Source: Scytalidium lignicola
Taxonomy: Eukaryota; Ascomycota; Leotiomycetes
DNA: 53,081 bases
Direction: 5' to 3'
Assembly (NCBI GenBank): GCA_002812745.2
Contig: NCSJ02000298.1
Coordinates: 1-53,081 of the forward strand
Position numbers and translations under genes: made by a program. This document shows, piece after piece, positions 11,136 through 22,634 of the stretch (position 1 is its first letter; every line of letters begins with the position of its first letter). The notes below the pieces were generated by a model. The model was not told the DNA's origin. It made no database searches and saw only the letters and a program-made list of their open reading frames with translations.

Positions 11136-14117
11136 ATGGAGCGTAATATAGCTGCCAAAGTAGATAATTCAGTAAGAGATTGGATCGAGCACACGTCGCC
11201 ATCACTCGAAGACGACAAAGTAAGTGATGGGACTGCCTCAAAACTTTGCGACGCTTGTCTTGCCGCATTTTCAGCTATCTTGCATAGATTTTGGAAAAGT
11301 GAGCAGGATGCTACAGAAGTACTTGCCTTTCAAGGGGTTTCAATAAAATTACAACTATGGCGCGATGGGTTTGGCCCAGGAGAACTGGAGAGGGTTCTTG
11401 CACTTCTAGTGTTGTTCAAAATACTATTTTAGAGCATTTGACAGGCATTGCGAATAGTCTGAGCCGTAGTATGTTGGGATTTCGTACCTCCTTTTTATAT
11501 GCTAATTTCAGTTAGGTTTGCTTGCATCTATAGAATTCACTTCAACAGAGGTCCAGAACTTGGAGAAGTTAACTGAAGAAGCGAACCTCATTATTAGTTG
11601 TGAAAGGAGCTCTGATGAAGAATCAGATAATCATCTTTTATCAGACGATGATGCAGATACAAAGACGACTAACAAATTTAGAAAAATACAACATCATATT
11701 GGTTTACTGATGAAACTCCTGCCTTCGTTGAACCACCTCTTGGAATACGTTCGGCAAGAGAAAGATGTTGCAAAGGAGATCAGGTTTGGTTTTGTGGGAT
11801 CGAAAGCTGCATTTGCCTATATCAATGCTGTACGCGAGAAGTTTAGGGCAGCGGATAATGAACTTACCGAACGGCTTGGAGAAGCAAATTGGCAACGCCA
11901 TATCAGAATAAGAGGGAAGTTGCAAGGAACTGAGCAACAAGAAATCCAAGATGAACAAATTCCGATTGCAAAATCTTTATTCCGGCCTATCTCAACTTTT
12001 CAAGATTCTGGACTAGGCATATCAATATCTACACCAACAATTGCAATTGAGCCATCAGTTGCTTCCCACTCGTCGTATCATACCAACGCTACTGAGAAAG
12101 GCTCTGGGGTATTACGGGTTCCGGAGACTCCAAAAGAGGTCCACCTAGGAGTTCCATTCACCTGTGACATATGCCAAAAAACACTTACGAAAATAAAAAA
12201 TCGATATCAGTGGAAGTATATACATTGCTGTCCCCATGTTTTCAAAGTATTTGAGCTGACATTCGCTAGAATTCACGTTTTCGCCGACCTGGAGGCTTAC
12301 ATATGCACGTTTCCAGGATGTGAATTTTCATTAGCAACCTTCCCAACCAGGGATCTCTGGGCTGCTCACGAGTTTTCGACTCATAGAACTGCTAAAGTCT
12401 GGATCTGTTCTAATTGTTCACTAACATTCCCGGGGCCGGACAAGTTAGCGGATCATCTCCAAAGTGAACATGAACCAGCTACCCCAGAAGCTGATTTACA
12501 ACTGACTCTACTAGCGGCAGAGAGAATGAGAGATACCGAATGCCCTCTTTGTCTCAAAAATACCAAAGGGAAACGAAGAGATTTTGTCGCCCACGTTGCT
12601 AAACACATGGAAACGACTGCACTAATGGCATTACCAAAGGACTCGGAGTCCGATGTTGACAGTGACAGTATCACACAAGTCACGTCAGACGAGGAAGTCG
12701 AAGAAAACTCAACCCTGGAGTCTAAGGCAAATGATAATCCGCATTATCGGTCCGATGAAGAGTACCTCACGACAGAATTCTCATCAGATCCTATGAACCC
12801 AGCAAATATGGCACCGCATAAGAAGCATCTAGATACATCCGGTGACACAGTCGTAGATTTATACGGTCAGACGCCCCTAACACTTGCATGCTGGAACGGA
12901 AAGCTAGAATCTGCTCGACAAAGGTTGGCAGAATGTCCGGAACACGTGAATTGGCGTAACCTTGTTGGAAACACTCCCCTCCAGGTAGCAAGTCTTCAAG
13001 GCCATGTTAAGATTGTCAAACTGCTAATAGAGGCGGGTGCCGTTCTGGATACTTATAATGACGCAACGGACACTCCTTTGTTGGATGCTGTTGATAATGG
13101 ACACCTTGAAGTTATCCGGTTACTGCTTGATGCTGGTGCCAACCCTCGCAAGGCTAATGTCAATGGGGAGGAACCGTTGGATCGAGTCAACGATGATCTA
13201 GACCATGCTGATGAAATTCGTGAATTGATTATTGCAGCAAAGCAGAGGAACATCGATCTTATTTCTGGTGAACATGCCCAGGTCAGGTATGATGATAGTC
13301 TCACGGAGGGACAATGGGTCAATGCTGTTGATGATGATGACGACACACCAGAAGCTGCATGGAAAGAACGTGGACAACGTGACAGACTGGAGAGACTCGG
13401 ACAGTTTCCACCCTCCGCGGAGCCCTCTGCTGCTAGAAGCCCTGAGAGCGCTGGAGAGCCCGCTTCAACGCCACTACGGAAGAGAGGACGACCGTCTGGA
13501 TCAGATAGTCTGGAATATTCTCACGCTGGGGAATACGCGAGTAATAATACAAGTACACTAAGTACAGATCAATCAGACTCAACCCCCGTCTCGACTGGAA
13601 TTGACCGTATGGGTATTGATGGTATCACAAACCCACAAGTTGGAAGTTTTCAATGCACTTACCCAGGTTGTACTGCACCAACATTTCAGACTCAGGTCAG
13701 TCTATGCGAACAGGTACGGTTATGATATTTGGATTCGCTAATTTTCCCACAGTATCTTCTAAATTCACATACTAACATCCACTCCACGACTCGCCCATGG
13801 TACTGCTCAGTAAAAGGGTGCCGAAGTGGAGAAGGCGGCTCAGGCTTCGTAACGAAATTTGATTTGATGAGACACGCCCTTGCCCACGATCCTCCAGGTT
13901 ATTACGTCTGTCCGTTCTGCCCTGATAGGGAACGTATATTCCCGAGACCTGATAATTTGCAAAGGTACTAAAATCTATATTCTAAGTTTCTCTCTAAAAC
14001 TTTATACTAATAGATTTAAACAGACATGTTGAAGTTCATCACACAGATAAAGATAACGACGACCCGCAATTAAGAGATGCCCTTTCAATAAAACCTAAAC
14101 ATAAGAAGAAGGCGTAA
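11136..14117 (+). CDS. AcuF-like C2H2 zinc finger protein with ankyrin repeats and AT-hook
   Basis: A predicted protein of about 921 residues in five exons: 11136-11468, 11516-12215, 12270-13695, 13753-13964, 14024-14117. The helical N-terminus (KLCDACLAAFSAILHRFW) and middle match the fungal AcuF-like zinc finger architecture: FTCDICQKTL, FADLEAYICTFPGCEF, LWAAHEFSTHR, WICSNCSLTFPGPDKLADHL, ECPLCLKN and a final HVAKHMETTALMALP. Ankyrin repeats follow (GQTPLTLACWNGKLESA, GNTPLQVASLQGHVKIVKLL, DTPLLDAVDNGHLEVIRLLL). Then come an acidic linker, an AT-hook-like RKRGRPSGS, and three more C2H2-type fingers ending LQRHVEVHH and a lysine tail. The intron 12216-12269 is 54 nt with no stop, so retaining it keeps the frame. 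One frame break near 11397 is repaired by one extra A (RVLATSSVVQNTILEHL). Nuclear DNA binding is inferred from fingers and AT-hook. The exon 1 junction is the least certain. Confidence 0.8.
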
Positions 14118-15527
14118 CGGCACGATGTAGTAATACCTAATCTGAAAATCAAATTAGGATTATTTTAACTTTTCATTTTATACAACTTAATATCGTAAAT
14201 TAAACAAAGGAGTTTAATTCAATTTAATTAATTTGACTTTTTAAGAATAAACTAAGACAAAGTTTTAATTCAATTTTGTAACGTAATTTTTGGTTTACCA
14301 AGCCTATTTCTATGGAATTGGTATGTTTTCCCCCCCAGGCATTCGCTGAGACTCTGAGCTACTTGTCTGATACCGTTGAAAAATCGTGGCCATGAGGCCC
14401 GTTTGGTGGGTGTGCACACGACCAGTCAACGGAGAAGAAGCCATCAAACTGCAGGTTAGAAATGGATTTTTATTATCGAAGGTGCTATTAACTGTATCGA
14501 TCACGATTCTAATGGTGCTGGCAGATACGATGGAGCAGAAATAGGCATCTTCCATGATAGTCGTCGCCCGGCACAAGATGCGTCTTCGTTTGGACCAATA
14601 TCTGTTGTGGTAAGCGTTGAGTTTCTGTCAAGGTGCGGTGCTGCGCCCTCAGATTTGCTGGCGGTTGTCTTCATATGAATAGATGTCGTAGACGAAGGAG
14701 CATGGAGGAAGGACAAAATACGGATGGAACTTTAATTATATATGTGTTACAAAAGTAGGGAATCTTACTCTTTATTTTACCCATCAATTATTGTAGTCAT
14801 TCCTGTAGAGGAATCCATTAAGCTTTGTGCTACGTCCGTATACAATTTATATGTGATATTACTGTTGCCTGCACTCAGACCTCCTGATAGAAGGGGATCT
14901 CAAAATCCCGTGATTTATCACGTGAAACGGCGGGGTATTGTAGAAGGTTGATGTACGGAGGTGCGCGTAATGAGCCTTCTAATTGCACACCCTATTCAAC
15001 AAGGTTAACAGGGATGGTTGTGCCAATATCCATCAAGCAATGCGGGGCGTCCATCAATCAGGGGCCTACACTTGGCAAGGCGCGATATCAGAAAGAGCTT
15101 CAGTGGACAAGATGATATTGGCAGTGGAGTCAATGCTGAGCAGAGGAGGTATTGGAGGTATTATTTGATCGGTCCACAGGGTTCATGAATAGAGAAGGGC
15201 CGTGTTCGACCCCTCCAGATGATGCTTTGCTGTGCTGTGCTCGAAAGTTGGGTCGAGTCTGGAACTATCTCCACTCAGTTGTCTGTGGCTGTGAAGGGTG
15301 AAGCGATTCTCTAGTCGTGGCAGGAATCTCGGGCAGACCGAACGAACGAACAAAGAGACAAAGGAGGAATAATGGAAACTTTGATGAGTCCAAAATGAGC
15401 CTGAGCTCAATCAAATATGACAGCACAGGGTCATTCATTCAAATCCACAAGTGCAAGACGCTGCTGGCCCCAGCTCTCTCCTATTGCAGCCACCCCAAGA
15501 ATAATCTGATCAGCGCTGCTCGGCTTG

Positions 15528-15546
15528 TGGTGGTGGTGGTGGTGGT
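15528..15546. repeat. TGG microsatellite
   Basis: About six uninterrupted tgg units in a non-coding stretch. Confidence 0.85.
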
Positions 15547-16464
15547 AATTAGTGGTCTTTTGTGTAGTAATTAACTAACTTAGTGGAACCCGGGACCCTG
15601 CGCCCTCGCGTTGGCGATTGGCCCCTCACTTTTGGACTCAGACGAATGGAGGGGTCGTTGAAACCACCTTCGAAACGCAGCTCTACGCCAATTCCAAGCG
15701 TTCGATCTGCTGGACGACCATCATGCTTTCTTTCGGGGCGCTTGAGCAGGATACCTGTCCAAAGACCCTGAAGATCATTCATGCGCCAGAATTCCTGACC
15801 GCAAGAGCTATCTTTCTCTGCAATTGGGTATCTGATGTCATCCCGGTTCCGCCGTTTTCCTTGGAGATGAGAGTGTAAAGGCCCATTGTTTCATCTCCAA
15901 CGTGGCGGTAGGATCTCGTAAGGATAGCAAGGAGTGTAGGAATGTATTTTATTTAATATGAGCGTCAATGCTGTAAGAGCGGCTAGCCAGCCATAGACCG
16001 AGACCATGCTGGAGAGAAGCTGCTCCCTTTAATACATTTACAGTTCTGTATCCTGCCAAGCCGTGCTGTTCCTTGCACAGCTGAATCCACGGAATGAATA
16101 ACGTCCCAGCAGGAACTACACGTAGTACAGTACTGTACGAATCCGACAAGTCTGGAGCTCGTTTTGGCGTGGTTCGACGCGTTTCTACCCATCCCACTTC
16201 GAGCAGCTTTGTCTGGAGGGCACGGAGGGGAAGCATGTGTGGCCACCGCTAGTTCGACTGGCTGTTTAGCGCGACGCGGCCGTGGGTTGCCCCTTGTCGC
16301 TTGAGGTCCAGCTTGGAGGGCGTTGGTTGGACAAAGAAGAGCAGCCACGCCATCTCTCCTTGCGGTGTTGAATCCACTGGGCGGTGCCCCGGTCCTCAGA
16401 CACCACGGCGTCGGGGAAGGGGTAAGCCTAAGCTTGTGAGAACGACCCCTCCAACGGGTACGGG

Positions 16465-16470
16465 TATAAG
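16465..16470 (+). promoter_or_regulatory. TATA-like box of the CipC gene
   Basis: tataag lies about 130 bp before the CipC start codon and is followed by a C/T-rich leader and then a CAA-rich stretch, a layout common in highly expressed fungal genes. Confidence 0.45.
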
Positions 16471-16597
16471 AACCCCTCAACCTACCCCTCCTCCTGTCTT
16501 GGTCTCTTCATTCTCACTCTCCATAAACTATTACAAACTACAAGCTACAAACTACACTTTTACCTCTACCAAATCAACCAAAGTCACTTCATTCAAA

Positions 16598-17413
16598 ATG
16601 GGTTTCTGGGGTATGCTCCTCCTTCTCTAACGTTTCCCCCTTTTCCCAGCATAGAGCTCATCGCTCGCTGAGAAGCTTTCCATCTACCACTATGAATTCA
16701 AACGGTTGCTAACATCCTCTCCTAACAGATCAATCTCAAGACGACTACCAACAGGTCCAGGAACATCACGAGGGCAAGCTCTCTCACGAGCTCGTCGCTG
16801 GTGCTGCCTCTTTCGGAGCCTTCAAGATATTTGAAGACAGACAACGCGCTGAGGGTTAGTTGGAGATCCTGCTGAACGAATCCTTCTCCATGCAATCATG
16901 TGCTTACCAGTCGGTATATAGGAAAGCCGGTCTCCCACCAGTTCGCCAAGGAACTTCTTGCTGGTATTGCCGGTGCTGAAGTTGACAAGTATGTACCTCT
17001 CAATCCGAATCCTCGGACTACCCAAAGCAGATTAGTTAAGCTAACTTCTATTATAAAGACTTGCAGAGACTAAAGGTAAATAAGCCCACCCTTACCTCGT
17101 GAATAGGATGTGTATGCGAAGATGAGAATCACTGGTTACCACTTTTGGCTGCAATTCTTGTTCATGCTCTTTACCTTTCTATCTTCCTACCTTCGCCTGA
17201 GACTTATACTTATACTATGTAGGCGAGGACTTCTTTGACCGTGAGAAGGCCAAGCACCACGCCAAGCAGAGGGCCGAGCAAATGTATGATGAGCACTATG
17301 GAGGCCAAGACCAATACGACCCGTGAGTGTTAAATGAATCGCTATCACTGATATGTTTAACTAACAACAAACGCAGAGGCTACGGTTCTCACCAAAATCT
17401 CAACAACTACTAG
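16598..17413 (+). CDS. CipC-like (concanamycin-induced protein C) small protein, DUF3759
   Basis: A 119-residue protein from six exons: 16598-16610, 16729-16854, 16922-16988, 17059-17075, 17223-17322, 17377-17413; all phases agree and the total is a multiple of three. The protein begins MGFWDQSQDDYQQVQEHHEG, then KLSHELVAGAASFGAFKIFE, SHQFAKELLAGIAGAEVDKL and EDFFDREKAKHHAKQRAEQM, which is the CipC/DUF3759 pattern of HEGKLSHEL, AGA and DREKAK. The C-terminus is a short glycine/asparagine tail. CipC was first described as a protein induced by concanamycin A in Aspergillus and is abundant in hyphae; its biochemical role is unknown. The 13-nt first exon and 17-nt fourth exon are striking: nearly all of the coding sequence is cut into pieces too small for simple frame finding. 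Confidence 0.88.
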
Positions 17414-18043
17414 ACGTTGTCTAGATTGTAGTTAATCCTTGATCAGCTATGGCAAGGAAGTGATACCTCTTTCGTCATCCAAGGTGATGGGCCGAGGAGT
17501 GTTGACATGATTTAATGAAAAGAAACTTAGCTATAGCAAACTCAGAAGAAGTTTGGAGCACATTGTTTCCTCTTGCGTATCGTGCATATGATTGTGGTTC
17601 GCTGCTATGATTCTTACACCCGTAGTACTCCCGTATTTGGAACAATCCACACCCAGTGTAACAGCTAAACATTTGAACATTGACTCAAACCCTCTTTCCT
17701 ATGCACTAGCGATTTCCACATCCCCAATGATAACTCTGTTGTCATTCTAGCAAACTATTAGCAACAATGATGACATATTGTGGGAGGGGTAGCTAACGAA
17801 ATTGGAAGGTGGCTCAACCGCCGTTGCTGTGTTAGCCGTCATTGATAGATAAGCTTCGCCTAGACTAATTATCTGCAATCTAAGCTACTTTACAGATGTA
17901 CAAGTACCTGTCAATCGAACCCAATCTAACCTCCTCAACTTTCCAATTTCCCCCAAAATCAGTTTCTCTCCAAGCATTCTCAGTTTGAGTAGCTCTATTC
18001 CTAACAAAAAAAAATTATCTCCCACCCTCTCAAGCCACACACA
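17414..18043. other. Intergenic, CipC 3' end and aminopeptidase promoter
   Basis: No gene seen. The last 100 bp before 18044 are C/T- and A-rich, as expected for a fungal leader. Confidence 0.6.
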
Positions 18044-19878
18044 ATGGTAAAGAACAGCCAAGGCTCCCTTCGAGCAAAATCAAGCAACCTCTCCCTCAAA
18101 AGTTCCACGGGCGATCTCAGCCAAGCTCGACAATATCTCCAGCGCCAAGCCCAATTGCTCATGGACGCCGAGCGTGAAATCGAGAAGATGGCTGGGTCCT
18201 TGAACGACAGCTCCTTGTACGAGCGATACAACGAGATCATGCGCTCGAGTGATACTCTGACCGCCGCTGCCACCGCCGCCGCCGCCGCAGCAGCAGCAGC
18301 AGGACGAGTTCGAGAGAGGGCGTCGTTTGATCCAAAGGATAGCACTGTGCCATTTTGCGAGTTCTTGAGCGAGAATCCGTCGATTTGGCATGCGGTGGAT
18401 TACTTTGAGCGGAAATTAAACGGTGCGGGCTATGAGAAGGTGTGTTTGTGTTTGTGTTTGTGTTTGTATTTATATTTGTTTTTTTTGTCCCAGTTCCTTG
18501 CCAATTTTCCAGTCATTCTCCCTCTCCCTCCGCCAATACTTACTTGATCTTCTAATAACCTTTTTCGCTGTTCTAGCTCTCTGAACGATCAACCTGGAAT
18601 GACCAATTGAAGCCGGGAGGAAAGTACTATATCTCTCGAAATGGAAGCAGTCTGATCGCGTTTTCCGTGGGTGGAGGTTACAAGAGTGGGAATGGTGTAG
18701 CTATGATCGCCGGCCATGTTGACGCTCTGACTGCACGATTAAAGCCCATCAGTGAGAAAAAAACAACGGCAGGATACGTGCAGTTAGGAGTTGCTCCCTA
18801 CGCAGGTGGTTTGAACGCTACGTGGTGGGATCGAGATCTTTCCATTGCTGGAAGGGTTCTTGTAAAGAATCCTTCATCTGGAAAAATCACGACGAAGCTT
18901 GTGAAGCTCGGCTGGCCTATTGCTAAGATCCCAACACTGGCACCGCACTTTGGCGTGGGTATGATGGGGCAGCAAAACCTTGAAACTCAAGCCGTACCGA
19001 TCATTGGCCTTGACAACTCCGACGTTGAATCTAAGGATGAGTGGAAGGCTACGACATTGGGTGGAGAAGGCACTTTTGCTGCTACTCAACCCCCTAAGCT
19101 TGTCAAGGCAATTGCTGGAGAACTGAAGATCGCCGATTACTCTACCATTATCGGATGGGAACTAGAACTCTACGATTCGCAACCCGCACAAGTTGCAGGT
19201 TTAGACAAGGAGTTCATCACTGGTGGGCGAATAGACGACAAGCTCTGTTCGTGGGCAGCCATGGAAGGACTTATCGCCTCCACTAGTGGCTCACCTTCTT
19301 CATCTGACGGAATCATTAAGCTGGTAGCAGTCTTTGATGATGAAGAGATTGGCTCCCTCCTTCGACAGGGAGCACGAGGAAACTTCCTCCCCAGCACTAT
19401 CGAACGCATCACCGAAAACTTTACCAAAGACGGTACCTCTAGTGCTAACGTCCTTGCTCAAACATATGCCAACTCCTTCCTCATCTCTGCCGATGTCACT
19501 CACGCCGTGAATCCAAACTTCCTTGGCAGTTACCTAGAAAACCACGCGCCGCGCCTGAATATTGGACTTGTCGTCTCCGCCGACTCCAACGGCCACATGA
19601 CTACCGATTCGGTGTCCACAGCACTTCTTCAACAAATTGCGGAGAAGAGCGACTCCAAATTGCAAGTCTTCATGATCCGAAACGACTCGAGAAGTGGTGG
19701 AACCGTCGGCCCTATGTTGAGCTCTCATATGGGCGTCAGAGCTATCGATGCCGGTATCCCACAATTGAGCATGCATTCTATTAGGGCCACCACGGGTAGT
19801 TTGGATCCCGGCTTGGGAGTTAAGATCTTTACTGGATTCTTTGATCATTATGAGAGTGTTGATAAGGAGTTTGAATAG
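18044..19878 (+). CDS. M18 aspartyl/vacuolar aminopeptidase (Ape1/Lap4 type)
   Basis: A zinc metallopeptidase of family M18, 565 residues, in two exons (18044-18439 and 18577-19878). Members remove N-terminal residues from peptides; the yeast relative Ape1 is delivered to the vacuole by the Cvt/autophagy route. Zinc-ligand motifs are present in order: GHVDA (His 179), GGRIDDKLC (Asp 353), FDDEEIGS (Glu 388/389), ADVTHAVNP (Asp 438) and SMHSIRA (His 532), so the enzyme should be active. A polyalanine tract near residues 74-87, encoded by gcc/gca triplets, interrupts the N-terminal region and probably varies in length. The N-terminus is serine-rich with predicted helices, like the propeptide of Ape1, but cleavage cannot be judged. 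The intron starts with a GTTTGT-type microsatellite directly at the donor. The 3' end faces the SRPK-like gene. Confidence 0.93.
18440..18480 (+). repeat. GTGTTT-type microsatellite at an intron donor
   Basis: The intron 18440-18576 opens with gtgtgtttgtgtttgtgttt and continues into tattta and tttt. Several GT dinucleotides compete as donors in the first 30 bases; only the first keeps the protein in frame with the aminopeptidase fold. Confidence 0.6.
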
Positions 19879-20619
19879 ATGTTTTCTTCTTAAATGATGG
19901 AGTATGATTTTGGGTTTTTACACCCTCTCTCGAGTGAGTAGATATAGATTTAAGTTTAGGATGTCANTTTTTTGTATAGATTAGTAAGGCATTTAAGAAG
20001 AGCTAATACTTTATATAAAAATATTCAAGATCTCTATTTGAGATAACTTAGAAAATCACTGCTAACGGAAAATATTTGGCAGTGAGTTGATAGAATAGTT
20101 TTGGCAGTCATAGCTTAGTCAGCGCACCAAACCTGGCCATCAAGGATCATGAGTAACCAGGCTCGCCAGGATAACGTTGTATCCTCACAGCTTGTTCAGT
20201 TAAGTGTGGAACCCCTACTAGCTTAAGATCCGTACATTTGAGAATCTTCGGTATATGAACAACATTCTTTCCTTCTTCTATTCTATGGTTCGCTACATCT
20301 ACACTTTGGTTGGCTACTATTCAAGGTTTTGGGCTCTGCAGGTTTCTTAGTTATTAACGCCTTGGGACTTTTTTATATCTGAAACCCATTTTGTAATTCG
20401 CTCTTACAACCAGCTGTCTAACCAATTTCATTCTGGAAATTTCGTGACTATGAAGAAAGAGGAGATAAAGTAGAATAAATAATTATTGTCTAAATTCTGA
20501 CCTACCATGTGACTCACCATAGAACTACTGAGAAGATATGGTCACGATGTTGCAGCGTGAATGTTGGCTTGTCTGGTACATAGTCTGGGAAATGGTACTT
20601 GGCTTATCTTCCTCAAGCT
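19879..20619. other. Convergent 3' intergenic region
   Basis: This lies between the 3' ends of the aminopeptidase and the kinase. It contains one N at 19967 beside a T run and the second copy of the dispersed 25-bp motif. No gene is seen. Confidence 0.6.
20230..20254 (-). repeat. 25-bp dispersed motif, copy 2 (inverse)
   Basis: The reverse complement of this stretch equals the motif at 8315-8339 with a single mismatch (position 20 of 25). The flanks do not align well, so this may be only the end of an element. Confidence 0.65.
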
Positions 20620-21904
20620 TCAAGCTTCCGTCATGGATGGTGCATCTGACGGCCTCTTAGCATTGTGTTCTCCAAGGTCTTTTGTGAACCATTCATGCAT
20701 TGCTACCTGCTTAGCCGATAAACGATAGTCTGGCTCATACCTAAGAGCTCCTCTGAGAAGATCGAGAAAGGAGTCGATATCCTGAGGGGAAAGCTGCGGG
20801 TTTGAGCTACGAACTTGGGGTTCGATGGGACGACTTAGACTGTAGCAATTGTCAAACCACGGGTGCTTATCTCCAGGTTGTGGTACGGTCAGGTTAGCTT
20901 TGTCAAAATAGGAGTCCTGCCATGCTTTTGGCAATGGACCAAGCGTCGTCACAATCATAGCAAGCGCCTCGTCGAGCCTGCCAAAGAAGACGGGAATCAG
21001 CGGCTTTAGGGTCTGAAGCTCAAAGATCAGACACCTGAGAGCCCAGACATCGGAAGCCGGTGACGGTGGCAGGCCGAAGAGCATTTCGGGGGCAAAAAAG
21101 GACGCAGGAGTCCCAACAAACCTAGTTGGGGGATCGTTTATATAGAACGACTCGCCAAAGTCGATAATACAAATCTTGCCAGATAAAAGACTCTCGTCTA
21201 AATCCGTGTATTGGATGGCCTGGACTTCTTGTGATGGTGCAAATGCCGGTGGAGTAGAGCCATCTCTAAGCTGGAGTGGCGCTGTCTGTGGGACGCCTAG
21301 ATATTGATAGACTTGGGCCTCAGACCATGAGTTAATATTACTTAGCTCAAATAAAACATTGGAATCGGTAAGATCTGTAGATGTGTTATTAGCAATAGGC
21401 TTCTGGTATGTATATAAGATAGAATCAACCGCCATGGCATATCACTTCCGCGTGCAGCCATTCTAACCCCTGAGCAATCTGGCGAGAAGCATTACGCACT
21501 AGGGCAGCTGGAAGTGGTTTGCTGTATATGATTTTCTCTACGCTTGGCTCTACAGCATTGAATACTAAGCAGTGATGAAGTCCATTAGGGCCTTGGATTG
21601 TGAATACCTCTTTTAGGCACGCGATGTTCGGGTGCGTCGTATTATGGTCTCGCAAGTGCCTGAGGAACATCAGTTCCTGGTGAGGTGCATTTGCAACGAG
21701 GACCTTCAGCGCAACATATCGCTTCCCATGATTTGAAGCCTGGGTAAGCCAAATCGTGGCAAAGCCTCCGTATCCTAACTTATGAATGACTTTATACCCC
21801 TTACCTAAGATATCGCCCAGCATGACAGGATGGTATCCCCCAGGGCGGTATCGTTGGACATCTTCAATGTAATCTAGCCGTGGGCTGCGGTACATGGAAC
21901 GCAT
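20620..21904 (-). CDS. SRPK-like serine/threonine protein kinase
   Basis: A kinase of 409 residues in two exons (21904-21430 and 21374-20620). The intron 21375-21429 (GTTGAT...ACAG) splits the catalytic loop, and splicing restores HGDLTDSNVLFELS. The start is the first ATG in frame (21904, MRSMYRSPRLDYIEDV); another lies three codons on. Motifs: PGGYHPVMLGDILGKGYKVI and glycine loop KLGYGGFATIW; VALKV lysine; helix-C glutamate in HQELMFLRHL; DFGESF; APEMLFGLP. The HxD loop has Gly where most kinases have Arg, a known feature of fungal SRPK relatives. The region between the two lobes is short, without the large spacer of canonical SRPKs, and there is no long RS-interacting extension. SRPKs phosphorylate SR-type splicing factors, but fungal paralogues of this shape are numerous and their substrates unknown. 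The gene is divergent to phospholipase D. Confidence 0.88.
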
Positions 21905-22634
21905 GGTCGAGATGGCATTCACGGCTGCGGTGATAAATATATCTACTCTTGCACGTGATCTGGTGCTTATGCCTCCTTTCTCGTAAGTTGTTCAGCTTAT
22001 CGTCATGTGCTTATTTTCTTACCCCTCCATATCATATTCACCTTGGATTAGATAGAGTAGTGGAGTTGTAGCAAAACACAGCTACGACTAATCAGCTTAT
22101 GGAGATAGCTCAAGTCGAGGAGAGTACGAGGGAAATGATGAGAGCTCGTCGCTAACGAGCAAACCCCAGATGCGCTGAAGGCTGCGGCAGTGGAGATGAT
22201 TCGCCGTGATGCTCCACAGAGGGGCTGTACACTTCAGCTCCCTTCGCTGGGTTTCAGCAACCGAGATGCAGAGTTCAAAGAGGGGCAGCACAAACCGCTC
22301 TTTACTTAAGTCGCCAAAAACGATTCTATTCACTGTCAGTTCGAGGCGGGAAAAGTACTAAATATATTGATCCATATACTTTTTTACGTGGCTAACTCGT
22401 AGGGACTACAAGTTAGACAGAATACGGTATAGCCTTTTCCCTTTTGAAGTTGTTGATGGGGCATAGTTACTAACTACTTGCAGCCCCGCCATTATAAACC
22501 AGTAAATCAAACATCAAAACATTAATCTGAAGAGCAGGTAGGAAAACCCCACAGAAAGGGTTTTAAATCAAGTTATTACTGCTGCTACCTGTGTCTCCTG
22601 ACAAAAACACATCCAAAAAAAAATTCAAAAGACC
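21905..22634. promoter_or_regulatory. Divergent intergenic region, kinase / phospholipase D
   Basis: 730 bp separate the two start codons. No conserved box is identified; a short minus-strand frame (22097-22333) has no family resemblance. Confidence 0.4.

Larger units (their letters stand above)
14118..16597. other. Gene-free region of about 2.5 kb
   Basis: 14118-14300 is very AT-rich terminator-like DNA. From 14300 to 16450 several short open frames exist on both strands but overlap one another, lack family motifs and have no convincing splice structure. The last 150 bp form the CipC promoter and a pyrimidine-rich leader. Confidence 0.55.

Noticed and set aside
16235..16480. Arg/Pro-rich frames upstream of CipC on both strands
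   Set aside because: They overlap in several frames in a GC-rich promoter, with no family resemblance.
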